DNA of 47,519 bases from Lactarius indigo. Taxonomy: Eukaryota; Basidiomycota; Agaricomycetes; Russulales; Russulaceae. The DNA lies in NCBI GenBank assembly GCA_025766275.1, contig JAFKAC010000246.1:1-47519 (forward strand), read 5' to 3'. Both the position numbers and the translations under genes were made by a program. Positions 10,384-21,818 of this stretch are shown here, piece by piece; positions within the stretch are counted from its first letter, which is position 1, and every line of letters starts with the position of its first letter. The notes beneath the pieces were generated by a model. That model had not been told where the DNA came from. It worked only from the letters and a program-made list of their open reading frames with translations, and did no database searches.

Positions 10384-12235
10384 TCATTCGTAAAGATTCA
10401 GCGCCTCGTTAAGTAAGGCTTCGGCTTCCGCGAACCGAGGGATTGCCTTGCACTCGAAAGGCATAGGGTATCTGTTGCTGAAGGGTTAAGGAGAACCAAT
10501 GGACGAAGCAAGCGAAAACACGCACGCCCCAATGCCAGAGTGAACAAGAGTGTTCACGTCCAACTCACCCTCCGCACCCTCAGGACGCTCGAAACGCATT
10601 GCCCACAGCAGCGTCGCAAAGTCAATCCCGAGCGTCCCTTCCGCAGCAAACCGCCCGGGGCACACCCGCCGTCCATAGCCAAATGTCATGTGTCCTTCCT
10701 CACGGCCCTCCATCACCATCTTGACTTGGCCCTTCTCGTCCAGATACCTAGCCGGGTTGAAACGTGCTGAGTCGGTGCCGAACACGTCCGTATCGGAATT
10801 GATGACGCGCATGTTCGGGAGGATGATCGTACCCCTGGGGATAAACATTCCCTCGTACCAGTCGTCTGCGGACGAAGCATGCGGGACCCCAAAGGGGAGT
10901 GTGGGCGACCAGCGTAGTGCTTCTTTGACCATCGCGCGGATATAGGGTAGAGAAGGGAGGTCGGCGAAGGTCGGCGGACGGGCGCAGCCTATGACTTCGT
11001 CAAGTTCGGCATGAGCCCGGACTTGTACCTCGGGGTGAACGAGTAGAGCAAGCAGCCACCAGTGGAGCGTCGTAGACATTGTTTCTCCACCCGCTAAACT
11101 GCAGTTTACAAGACCATTAGATCTCTTGTGCGTATTGGGTGATACACGTCAGGGGACGTACAGCATGTTACCGACAAGCCAAGCTTGCTCGCGTTCCGAG
11201 AGGTGGTATTTTTCGTGATTCTTAATCAATGTAGCACCGAAGCTTGGTCGGTCAATCCCTTTCGCCTAATGTTGGTATCCATAATTTATTTCATTGGGGG
11301 ACCACCGCAGCAAGCACGCACCAAATCATCAGCAACTTTGCCGAGAAGACGTTCGTACCTCAGCGAATCTTGAATGAACCAGTACTGTGCATCCCGTTTC
11401 CACTTGGCGAACCTGCGCGCCATGATCAGAGGAACTTCACGACCAATAACATGATATTAGTACACACCTACTCGGAATATATTTCATCCACGGGAGATAT
11501 TCGACTAGACGAGCCCCTGGTTGTGTCTCGTGCAACACTCGCTGCACCTGGTTTACGATGTCTACAACAACTGGGTCGTCCTCTGATTCCACTGGCGGTA
11601 GATGGTAATTGATGGACAGTATGACCGACCAGGCGTGTCGTTGGAAATGCTTTTTCATAGGAAGAGTCTTGATTAGCGAAAGCGCTAACATGATCGCTTC
11701 ACGACTCTGGATGGGGTAGAAGTCTGGTACTATCAATTTCGAGAAGCCTTCCACTGCGGGACGGCGGAAGCGACGCCATCTATGGGGAATCAGCGCAGAA
11801 AAAGGGATAGAGTGTTGAATGGCACACAGGTCGCTGTATCCCGTGAAGACAAATGAGAGGTCTTCGGTTGAAAATTCACCCAAGGAGATGTATCGCGGTC
11901 GATCGGAATATATGTTGGATCGCTTTTCAAGTAAATCAACGGCAACGCGCTGGCTGTTGAGGACAAGGATTCCCTGGCCAAAGACGCTTAAGTACATCAA
12001 TTCGCCTGAAAGGTGAGTGAGCAATGTTTGGGAGTGACTGCAAGTCTGCGGTGTCACCATAGTCATCCCTCCGTTGCGGTGATGCTAGCCAACCGTGGTC
12101 TGAGGCGTGTTGAACGTCGCCAATGAAAGGTAGCCCTTTGGGACCCGGGGGAAGATTGCGGAAGGCCCTTTGAACGAGCCGGACTGTGAGCCAAAGGACA
12201 AGACCAACAAGAAGAGTCGCAACGAGGAGGGACAT
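10384..12235 (-). CDS. Cytochrome P450 monooxygenase, P450-2
   Basis: Exons 12058-12235, 11828-12005, 11468-11779, 11322-11412, 11162-11265, 10526-11098 and 10384-10471 give 507 aa. Key elements: PPGPKG hinge at 29-34, I-helix AGGETM (290-295, Met in place of the second Thr of the other copies), ExxR E347/R350 and haem-loop Cys434 in FGYGRRVCPG. It is the closest relative of P450-1: both share the KKHFQRHAWS stretch preceded by IKTxPMKK and have a third exon one codon shorter than copies 4-7. The open frame extends 31 codons upstream of the chosen ATG with two further Met codons; the start was chosen because all copies align there. The predicted role matches the family: an ER-anchored mono-oxygenase of unknown substrate. 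Confidence 0.9.
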
Positions 12236-13930
12236 GCGACCAGAGGACTCTGGAGGAAGCTGAACAATCATAGGATTGATGGTGGCGTCAACAGTGACGG
12301 AGCACTGACGGCGGCGCCCTCCTGCCATCTTCGTGTGTGATTCGTGCGCACTTGGCTAGTTGTCATCCAGTAAACTGTCATGGAAATCAGCGAGAAGGTA
12401 GGGGGCGCGCGATTGTAAGCACCCATCTGTGACTGGGGGTTAGGCCGGTCAGTCATGAGGTTCGTTACTATTGTTAGTAGTCCACTGTTGCAACACTTTT
12501 ATAGATGTCTACATCAACACATCCGATTTTAATTATTATTTTACCAATGGAGTGCCTACCATCTCTGCTACAAAATTGTGCCATGGACCATACAAAAATG
12601 TGGTCGTTGAAACCTACTAGAGAGGGAATCTTGAGGGGTTACTCCGTGGAGTTCCGAGTCGGACATTCATTTTGGGCAAACAGTCCAGACACTCCGAAGA
12701 ATGCGGTCCGCTTGAGCTGTGGAGCTTGAAGTGCACTTGCTCAGTACTTGCTCCAATGCCAGATTGTCATGGCCATGACTTCTCGCCGTCTTTTCGGCTT
12801 TTTCTTATGTATCTCTGTCAGGGAGTGATGTGTGAAGGTTCTATAACCAAAGGAGAGTGTCATAGATCAGCATGCCGGAGTCCTTGACTCACACTTTTAA
12901 TCATGAAACACTCATTTTTGCACACTTTTCGGGCTTGCAGAATGAGTACTGAAGGTATAATACACAGATAAAGTACTAAAATATGTTCTATTAGATACAC
13001 CAATTCCTGATCTTGACATTTTGAGGTGTCAATATGGTGCGTCGTGTGGATGAGACTGATCAGTTAGTGTCGCATCTCTCGGGTCGCGTCGGTTTTATTT
13101 CGCTGTTGCATCAGTGGACTAACAATAGTATGACCAATGGGTTCTGAGGCCTGAGTACGGTAGATTGGAGTAGATTGTTGTCAATTGGCGCCTATCTGGC
13201 GATGTACCGCATTCTGACCACCACATATGGCACAACAGAGAACAGCACGTCTGTCGTGCCGTGTAGCTTTATCCATGTGGCGGAGGTTGGAGTTGCGCCT
13301 TCCCGACGAGTGGCGACCCTTAAAACTGCTGGGGACCACGTGGGCTGCAGAACCATTCTGCCTCAGGCTCCCCTTTCGCCGCCGCGCTTTAAGCGGGACG
13401 ACCCTGCTGACCCAATCTGTAACATCAGCGTGCACAGCTAGCGCAGCAGCGATGGAGACACGGCGCATGATAGTGCATGTAACAGGATGGCGCCGCCAAC
13501 CACTGGCACGGCATGGCTACTGTCGGAAACAGTCACTCAAATTGGCATGCGACTATGGTCGGTTTACGATGAAAGACTACAAAAAAAACCATATACGGGG
13601 CCGCGGGGGCATGTATCTTCACGAGAATGCAGTAGTGGTCTTCTATATCGCACTTACCATCACGACGGACCTTCAAGAATACGACTTTGGTTACGAACAG
13701 TTCTATGCATTCTGTGGACGCAAACGCGGATTGTGCAGAATTCTGTAGAGAACACGAATAGGAAGAGGCGAACGTGTGTAAGTGTAAACCTTGAAGCTTG
13801 AAGCTTGACGGGTGTTGCCAAGTGTAGAAATATGATAGCATAACCCCAGGCCCGGGGATGAAATCCCTCCCCGAAACACCAAGACGAGAAAGCATTTCCA
13901 AGTCATGTTTACAACATATCTGACGACCCC
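12236..13930. other. Intergenic region between P450-2 and P450-3
   Basis: The first 130 bases continue the conserved 5' flank (CGTGCGCACTTGGCTAG near 12340). The rest is about 1.5 kb with only short, unrecognised open frames on both strands (the longest is 173 codons at 13227-13748), and two frames that overlap each other have no better codon quality than chance. A short AAGCTTG tandem lies at about 13790-13806. I see no gene here. Confidence 0.5.
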
Positions 13931-15787
13931 TTATTTGTACAAATTCAGGTCTTTTTTCAATAATGCTTCGGCGTCCGTGAATCGAGGGACCGCCTTACAC
14001 TCGAAAGGCTTGGGGCGACTGATACGCCCAAGTTAGTACGAACCCATGGAAGAAGCAAGAGCACGCACGCCCCAATGCCGATGCGCACAAGGGTGTGCAC
14101 GTCCAATTCACCCTCCACGCTCTCAGGGCGCTCGAAACGCAGAGCCCACAGCAGCGTCGCAAAGTCGATCCCGAGCGTCCCTTCCGCAGCGAACCTCCCA
14201 GGGCACACTCGCCGCCCATACCCAAACGAAACGTGTCCTTCGTGTCCGTCCATCAAACCCTTGACTTGGCCCTTCTCGTCCAGATGCCGAGACGGGTTGA
14301 AACGCGCCGAGTCGGCGCCAAACACGGCCGGGTCGGAATTGATCAAGCGCATGTTCGGGAGGATGATCGTGCGCTTGGGGATATACATGCCCTCGTACCA
14401 GTCGTCCGCAGACGAGGCATGCGGTATGCTAAAGGGAAGTGGAGGAGACCAGCGAAGTACCTCTTTGACCATCGCGCGGATATAGGGAAGGGAAGGAAGG
14501 TCAGCAAAGGTCGGCGGGCGAGCACGGCCGACCACTTGGTCGAGCTCTGCGTGGGCCCGGACTTGCACCTCGGGAAATGCAAGCATGGCGAGGAGCCACC
14601 AGTGGAGCGCAATAGACGTTGTCAACCCACCAGCGGCGCTACAGTACACAAAGTCTCAGGGAGTGTCAATGCGATACATATCAGGGGACATACAGTACGT
14701 CACCGAGAAGCCAGGCCCTCTCGCGTTCCGATAAGGGGTACTTATCCTGGTTTTTCAGTAGCGTAGCACCAAAGCAAGGCCGATCAATCACTTTCGCCTG
14801 GTGTTGGTATCTATCGTTATCTCACCGGTGAACCACTGCAGCGAGCACATACCAAGTCGTCTACGACCCCACTGAGAAGGTGTTCGTTCCTCAGTGAGTC
14901 TCGGACGAACCAGTACTGTGCGTCCCGTTTCCACTTGGCCAACCTGCGTGCCGTTATGATATAAATCCATGGTCAGTAAAGCAATGCACGCACCAACTTG
15001 GAATATATTTCATCCATGGGAAAAATTCGGCCAGACGCATCCCAGGGTGCACTTCGTGCATGATGCGTAATATATGTTCTGCGACTCCTAAGACGACTGG
15101 GTCGTCCTCTGATTCTACCGGCGGATGATCGTAATTTATGGACAATAGGCTGGACCACGTATGACGTTGGAATTGCTTCGGAGAAGGTGGATTCTTCATC
15201 AGCGCCAGGGTCAAAATGATTGCTTCACGATTCTGGATGGGTTGGAAGTACTGTACGGCGGTTTTGGAGAAGCCGTCCACAGTAGGACGACGGAAGCGGC
15301 GCCATCTATGCGGGATGAGCAATGAAACCAGACAGAAGGTTGAGCAGCGTACAAATCGCCATATCCTGTGAGGAAAAATGACATGTTCTGGGTTAGGAAT
15401 CCGCCTGCAGAGATGAAGTACGGTCGATCGGAATATATATTGGACCGCTTGTCAAGTAAATCGACGGCGACGCGCTGGCTGTTGATTACGAGAATTCCCT
15501 TTCCAAGAGCGCTCAAATACATAAGTTCACCTGAAAGGGGGTGAGCATATTTCTGGGTGAAATCAAAGGTCTGAGATGGCACCATATTCGTCCTTCCGTT
15601 GCGGTGATGACAGCCAATCATGGTCTAAGGCATGTAGAGCGTCACCAATGAGGGGCAACCCTTTGGGACCTGGTGGAAGATTAAGAAAGGCTCTTCGGGT
15701 GACTCGGACTATAAGACACAGAATAAAGCCTGCGAGAGGAATTGCGGCAAGAAGGTGGACCCTGCGGTCCCCGCTAACCCCGGGCAT
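13931..15787 (-). CDS. Cytochrome P450, P450-3, diverged copy with altered I-helix
   Basis: Exons 15583-15787, 15353-15530, 14994-15305, 14853-14943, 14694-14797, 14069-14638 and 13931-14018 give 515 aa with no stop. It is the most divergent member. The N-terminus is longer (starts MPGVSGDRRV, because the conserved MSxL start is missing). The hinge PPGPKG, ExxR (E356/R359) and haem loop (C442) are intact. The I-helix reads AAGGLTT: Leu302 replaces the Glu seen in all six other copies, so the acid of the acid-alcohol proton-delivery pair is missing. The end of exon 3 also changes (IPSW for IPSR). Known family biology says loss of this acid usually slows or redirects oxygen activation. It may be a specialised or weakly active enzyme, and all splice sites are preserved. 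Confidence 0.88.
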
Positions 15788-16779
15788 CTTCCAAATAAAA
15801 CTAATATTTTCGAGAGAGGGCAGAATGCGAGGCAGAACGGCCATAGCACGCGATTGAAACGGAGTGTCACTGGCGGACAGACACCATCTCCAGTACGTAT
15901 GACGGGTTATATATCGTACGGATTGGCTGCGCAAATCAGGGAGAAGGGTTTAGGGTTTACTAAACCCTAAGACAACCGACGTGGCTAGAATGAGTCTGGG
16001 GCCGACTCTGGGAAACAGACTAGAAGGACCGTAATTGGTAGCGGGCGCTTGGATGCGGCTCACCCCGGGATGAAAAATCCTTAGAAGACCCCGTTTAGCA
16101 GTTTAAAGACAAGATTCTAGAAGCGTACATATTTGTTGAGGATTTTACCAAGTACTAGTGGGCTGTATACTTGGCTGCTTGCTTCCGAGTCAAGCTTACT
16201 TTGTAGATTCAGTTTAAGTTACTTCAAGCTATTTAGCCAACTGCTGGACGTCACATTAGTTCACATCACGTGGTGTGAACTAGAACAGACTCGGAGCCTC
16301 GGGGCCGTCATCTGGACTTAAAGTTGGGGCTATTCCGGAGTCCTTGGTGGGCCAAGAGTGAACGACCCTGATCGTGTAAGAAAAGGTTTCAAGGCACTAC
16401 ACTATTGCTAGCATTTCTGAGAAAGTGTCAGGCTCATCCGAGTCACCGTCCGGATTCCAAGTCGACCATATCGCTTCCACAATGTGAATATGTTTTCCAT
16501 TATGTACCCTATCAAGACTGAGCGAGGACTCAGAAGCCCACGACACCATTCAACGTACTTCACACGAGGGGTGAAGCCGGTGGAAGAAGAGCGTTTGGTG
16601 GACATATAGTTCTGTGTGATTAGATCGTCTGCGCATTTGGTTTCGAGTTTCAATGTTCCGGGGGGTTTTTTTTTTCCCGAATCTATTTGAGTGTGCCTTG
16701 TACATGGCCCTATGTGGCACTTCGACAACACGTTTATTCCTGTACGGTTATCTTCCCACTTCCCATTTTACAATAGAAC
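15788..16779. other. Intergenic region upstream of P450-3
   Basis: No gene is seen. It contains a 21-bp palindrome TTAGGGTTTA/C/TAAACCCTAA at 15950-15970 and a G6T9 run near 16660. It lacks the clear 5'-flank homology seen between P450-4, 5, 6 and 7, consistent with P450-3 being the oldest or most rearranged copy. Confidence 0.4.
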
Positions 16780-17034
16780 AATACTACTGACATGCAGCCT
16801 TGAAGGTTGGGAAATACGATGGACCTTCGATAACACGTCATCGATCACGAGAACAATTATCGCCATTCTGTGGTCATACAGGATAGGCATGAGGGTGAAG
16901 CAGTGAGAACAAAGGCGGTGGCGGCGGTGGCGGCGGGGTGACAAGGAAGGTGTAACACGGCTCCACATCTCCCTTCTAAAAAATGTCAAAAACAAAGCTC
17001 ACCCAAGATATCACACAATACAGTCGGAAGTACA
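16780..17034 (-). repeat. Conserved 3' flank of P450-4 with GGCGGT microsatellite
   Basis: CTTGAAGGTTGGGAAATACGATGG, TTATCGCCATTCTGTGGTCATACAGGATAGG and ACAAAGCTCACCCAAGATATCACACAATAC match in order the downstream flanks of P450-2, 5 and (inverted) 7. An expanded (GGCGGT)n tract lies at about 16914-16936 in this copy only. Confidence 0.6.
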
Positions 17035-18886
17035 CTATTCGTAGAGATCCAGTCCTTCTTTCAGTAAGGCTTCAGCCTCCGCAAACCGAGGGACTGCTTT
17101 GCACTCGAAAGGCACAGGGTGTCTGTTGCTGAAGGGTTAGGGAGAACCAATGGACAAAACAACCAAAAACACGCACGCAGAGAGGCCGGCGTGAACAACG
17201 GTGTGCACATCCAACTCACCCTCCGCACCCTCAGGACGCTCGAAACGCATTGCCCACAGCAGAGTCGCAAAGTCGATCCCAAGCGTCCCTTCCGCGATGT
17301 GCCTCCCGGGACACACCCGCCGCCCGTACCCAAACGAAGCGTGTCCATCCTCCCAACCTTCCATCACCACCTTGACTTGGCCCTTCTCGTCAAGATACCG
17401 AGCCGGATTGAAACTTGCCGAGTCGGCGCCAAACACTGCCGGATCGAAGTTGACCACGCGCGTGTTCGGGAGGATGACCGTGCCTTTGGGGATGAACATG
17501 CCCTCGTAGCAGTCGTCCGCAGTCGAGGCGTGTGGGACGGCAAAGGGGGCCGTTGGTGACCAACGCAGTATCTCCTTGACCATCGCGCGGATATACGGTA
17601 GAGAGGGGAGGTCTGCGAAAGTTGGTGGACGAGCGTAGCCTATGACTTCGTCGAGCTCTGCGTGCGCCCGGGCTTGGACTTCAGGGTGAGCGAGCATAGC
17701 AAGCAGCCACCATTGGAGTGCAGTAGACGTCGTCTCTCCACCCGCGATACTACAGTTTGTGAACCTTTAGATACACGTCGGGAAATCATCAGGGGACGTA
17801 CAGCATGTCACCGACGAGCCAAGCCTGTTCGCGTTCCGAGAGGCGGTATTTGTCCTGATTTTTGATCAACGTAGCGCCAAAGCTTGGCTGATCAATTCCT
17901 TTCGCCTGGGATTAGTTATTCATAAATTAGCAACCAATTTCATTGGGGGACCACCACAGCAAGCACGCACCAAATCATCAGAAACTTTGCTGAGAAGACG
18001 TTCGTACCTCAGGGAATCTTGGATAAACCAGTAGCGTGCGTCCCGTTTCCACTTGGCGAACCTGCGTCCCACAGTGAGAGGATGCCAACAATCAGTAACA
18101 CAATATTAGTACACACCTACTCGGAATATATTTCATCCATGGGAAGTATTCAACCAAGCGCGCCCCTGGCTGTGTCTCACGCGACAGGCGCTCCACATGG
18201 TCTACTATCCCCATAATAACTGGGTCGTCTTCTGATTCTACGGGGGGTAGATGGTAATTGATGGAGAGTATGATGGACCATGCGTGTCGCTGGAAATGCC
18301 TCTTCGCAGAAGGGGCACTATTCATCAGCGCAAGCGCCAACATGATCGCTTCGCGATTCTGGATGGGGTAGAAGTCTGGTATGGCCGATTTCGAGAAGCC
18401 TTCCACTGCAGGACGACGGAACCGGCGCCACCTATTGGGGATCAGCGCAGAACAAGACAGTGTCGGGTGGCATACAGTTCGCCATATCTCGTGAGGACAA
18501 ATGAGAGGTTCTCAGTTAGGAATTCACCCAAAGAGATGAATCGCGGTCGATCGGAATATATGTTGGATCGTTTCTCAAGCAAATCAACGGCAACGCGCTG
18601 GCTGTTGAGGACAAGGATTCCCCGGCCAAAGACGCTTAAGTACATTAATTCACCTGAAAGGTGCGTGAGCAAATTTTGGAATAGATTGGAGGTCCAGAGC
18701 GTTACCATAGTCGTCCCTCCGTTGCGGTGACGCTAGCCAATCTTCATTTGCGGCGTGTATAACATTGCCGATGAAGGGCAGGCCTTTGGGACCCGGAGGG
18801 AGATTACGAGAGGCTCTTTGAGCGAGCCGAGCTATGAGCCAGAGGACAAGGCCAACGAGGGGAGTGGAAATAAGGAAGTAGGACAT
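17035..18886 (-). CDS. Cytochrome P450 monooxygenase, P450-4
   Basis: Exons 18706-18886, 18476-18653, 18117-18431, 17971-18061, 17802-17905, 17177-17749 and 17035-17122 give 509 aa. Conserved elements: N-terminal anchor, PPGPKG hinge (30-35), I-helix AGGETT (292-297), ExxR E349/R352, FNPARYLDE, and FGYGRRVCPG with Cys436. It differs from the consensus at LQWW (LHWW elsewhere) and SFGYG in a HASFGYG context. It pairs with P450-5 (both have ADDCYEGMF where others have ADDWYEGMF). The start MSYFL agrees with copies 5-7; an in-frame ATG ten codons upstream is less likely. The 5' flank is interrupted by a transposon-like element, so its expression may differ from that of its siblings. Confidence 0.9.
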
Positions 18887-19019
18887 GGGGTCGCTAGTAA
18901 CCTCGTACCAAAGCAAAACAAGAGGTCTCTGGAGGGGGCTGAGATACCACAGGAACGACGGTGGCCCGTATTATACTGAGGCGCTTCGTGGGTCACGGTA
19001 ATTTGTGTGAACTACGTTT

Positions 19020-19810
19020 TAGGGCCTGTCCGGCGCACGCGTTGCCCCACGGCGCACCTGCCAAAAAAACAAAGTCGCCCCTACTGTGCGCCGGGGGGCA
19101 AACCTGCTGTTCGGTGCACGTTGCTCCGAGGGGTTGGCGTTGAGGCTCCTCGGAGCAGCCCTATCAAATCGGAGCAACGAAAATACCTGTTTATTTCTTT
19201 TGATTCTCTGCTCCAACGTTGCCCGAATCGTGACTGTGACCATGTACACTATTAGTAATACGTGTATCCGGACCATATTTTTTTTTTTGATCATTCTACA
19301 TCATTATCAGCCTATGGGAACAGCATGGGATTACAGTATATGACAATGGAATAATGCAGTCTCCCTCTCTCCCACCTATAACACGAGAGTTCACTAATGA
19401 AACTTTATCATAAGGGTGTATCAAGGTGTAATATGTCACCTTACAGACTACCGTAACATCTCACACCTCAGATTTGCCCACAAATTGGATCGCTGCTGTT
19501 GGGGCAGGAGCAGATGTAGGAGTGATAGGCTGCATGTAAACCCTGAGCTTGATCAAGCTTGATCGTTGACTGCAACTGCCAGTGGACGTGAAGTGCAAGG
19601 GTATTGATAGTCACGCAGGTGACACTTGTCATAACACGTGGTGAAAACAAAAAAAAATTATTTCTTCCTTGATTTCTTCTGGAGCTGAGAGGCGTTCAGA
19701 GATTTGGAGCAGACATTTCTGTTGCTCCATAGGGCCTCATTACCCCACCAGGGGTAATCCATTATCACTTTGCAACTTGTGGCCAGATTCTTTTTGCTGG
19801 ACAGGCCCTA
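19020..19810. mobile_element. 791-bp non-autonomous terminal-inverted-repeat element
   Basis: The left end TAGGGCCTGTCCGGC is the inverse of the right end GCTGGACAGGCCCTA with one mismatch. There is no transposase-like frame inside. It carries an internal inverted pair around GGAGCA and GTTGCTCC motifs. The sequences on either side (AATTTGTGTGAACTACG before it, GTCGCCGGTAAGTC after it) line up as one continuous stretch in the upstream flanks of P450-1, 2 and 5, so the element was inserted after the P450 unit was duplicated. A target-site duplication is not obvious. The short ends suggest a hAT-like or other DNA-transposon derivative; the family is not certain. Confidence 0.6.
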
Positions 19811-20052
19811 GTCGCCGGTAAGTCAGGCACACGTGGCACTCGATGCTTACAGAAATCAGCAGTTAACATATAAAAAGTGTAACATCAGCCAATAGAGCTT
19901 CTATCATGGGAGTAAAATATCACACTGGCATGATCACAGGCCAAGAGTCGGTACTCACATCCGTACATTTTGGAGATCTAGGCAATTTCACAGAAATTTG
20001 TCTGGCCGACATTTTTATTCCATTGTCGACTATCTGCGATAACTTGAGATGA
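19811..20052 (-). repeat. Conserved 5' flank of P450-4 (distal part)
   Basis: Blocks AGAGCTTCTATCATGGGAGTAAAATATCACA, GAGTCGGTACTCACATCCGTACATTTTGGAGATCTAG and CGATAACTTGAGATGA are shared with 23866-24182 (P450-5), 27020-27345 (P450-6) and, inverted, with the region before P450-7. It is therefore a conserved upstream segment of the duplicated unit and a candidate regulatory region. Confidence 0.6.
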
Positions 20053-20879
20053 AGGGACTTGAGATGGCGCGGATTCTCGCACACCCACTCTCATGAACTC
20101 CCATAGAGTTTCGCCGGTCCATCATGCATGATGGGGGCGGCCATGGGCGCTGTTGCGCATGCAATTGCTTATGTGGATGTTTTGACTGGGAAAGGATCTC
20201 CATCACACTCGGATTTATTTTTTATTTACGAACTTTTGTTCTGTCTGCTGTTTCTTTGTTTCTTGCGTGGATAAGTCATTGGCGACAAATTGTGCGCCTA
20301 CCTTGAGCTCCTCGCAAAAGACACGAGTGAAGGGTGACCAAGGGTCCGCCCCGGGCCCCCGTCGCGACAACCTCGCATTTTCTGTCTCAACGATATCCCA
20401 AGGATGCTCTCGACGAACCCCAACTCTTGTTACGGACGACTCGGAATATCTCACAACTTGAATACAGTCAGCGAAAGTACGATGGTGTTACGTATGAGTC
20501 TGAGTCACAACTCACTGGCAACATCATCGTCACGCTCTTCAAATGCTATTTGTGTCTGTGCCCTTACAACGCACTCTCAGCGTCTGCAGTGGTGTGCGTG
20601 GAGAGCTGAAGTCCGTCTGCACGGTGGTTTTCTCGTGCGCGTGCATAGCTGACTATGTGATCGGGATGCAGGTAGAACAGGAATGACGCACAAAGATCGT
20701 TGGCTTGGGACGCGAGCACGCCGGCCCGCCCTGTAAGCAACAGCCAGTGACCTCACTGTTGAGGGAGAATGAGAGCACGTCGTGTTGCTCAAGTCACGAA
20801 AGTTGATGAGGTGAGGGAGAAATGTGGGGGGAGATTGGCGCCAAGCAGAAGGCGCAGGGGCTTGGCACTCCCTATTCGT
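20053..20879. other. Intergenic, no gene seen
   Basis: It contains further pieces of the far 5' flank (a GTGGATAAGTCATT block near 20268 is shared with 24360). Open frames on the two strands overlap and none is recognised. Confidence 0.4.
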
Positions 20880-21480
20880 CGGGACAGCGCTCCGTTTGTG
20901 GGCGGTTCGCTCATCACACCAAATATCTTGTCCGGCGCCGCCTTTGGTATACCGTCCACTCAGATTACATACTGTAGCGTCTCGTCTCTGGGAATATCTG
21001 TTGATCCGAACGCGTGAATACCCAAGTCTAAAAGTTTCGTAGTAAGCGTCAACTTTGCAAAACGGAGCTAGCGCCAAATGAAATACGTCTAGGCCCCGGA
21101 TGCTGACATACTGTAGGGATGCGCGCTTGATTCACAATCCGTTACTAGTATGGGGTGGTGTGGAGTACGGTAACTTACTATATTCTATAAACGCTGGACA
21201 TGAGGTCTGGACTTACTCCAAGCGCGTCGGCGGCAGACAGTCTCAAACGACGATGAGAGATACAAAAAGGGGCCCAGATAAAGCTAAGGTCAGTCGACGG
21301 GTCGCAAAACTGTGTTCGTGAGTAAAGAGAGAAGCACGAGCCTTGGAGGTGCCTTCGCGGTCAAGTTTGCAGCAGTCTAGCCTCTAGACTCTAGAGAACT
21401 CCTGGCGAGGAATGTCCGTCGCGAGAAAATCGTGAAAGGTGCGACAAACCGGAGACACCACGGGAAGGACGTGAGGTTTG
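20880..21480 (+). repeat. Dispersed repeat, copy A (about 600 bp)
   Basis: It aligns in direct orientation with 37300-37920. Shared ordered blocks include CGTCTCGTCTCTG, CCAAGTCTAAAAG, TTTGCAAAACGG, GCGCCAAATGA, ATGGGGTGGTGTGG, AAACGCTGGACAT, AAGCGCGTCGG and CTCCTGGCGAGGAATGTCC. No intact frame spans either copy. A TATA-like TATTCTATAAACG occurs about halfway. It could be a solo LTR or another non-coding element. Confidence 0.6.
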
Positions 21481-21584
21481 ATACCAAAACGACAAATTTC
21501 AGGCCCATATCATGATCGGTAGACTGAGCACCTTCCTAAAATGGAAATTTGTGGGGGAAGAAAGTGTTTGATGAGGTGTGTGGC

Positions 21585-21818
21585 ACGTAGCATTGAAGGT
21601 CGGGAAATAAGACGGAGCTTCGATATTACGGGCTTCGTCATGAGAAAAATTATCGGCATTCGGGGGTCATACGAGATAGGCACGAAGGTGAGCTACTGAG
21701 AGCAGATACGTGGGGGACTGGAAAGGAAAGTCTGACAGCACAGCGGCAGGTATCCCTTCTGAAAAGTGCCAACAATAGAGCTCGCCCAAGCTATCACACC
21801 GCACGGTCGGAAGCCCGC
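21585..21818 (-). repeat. Conserved 3' flank of P450-5
   Basis: TTGAAGGTCGGGAAATAAG, TTATCGGCATTCGGGGGTCATACGAGATAGG and ACAATAGAGCTCGCCCAAGCTATCACACC match the flanks of P450-1, 2 and 4 in order. This is probably the 3' UTR and downstream sequence of the duplicated unit. Confidence 0.6.

Noticed and set aside
13227..13801. Two overlapping plus-strand frames between P450-2 and P450-3
   Set aside because: They overlap in different frames, show no domain and have no flanking splice or start context better than chance.
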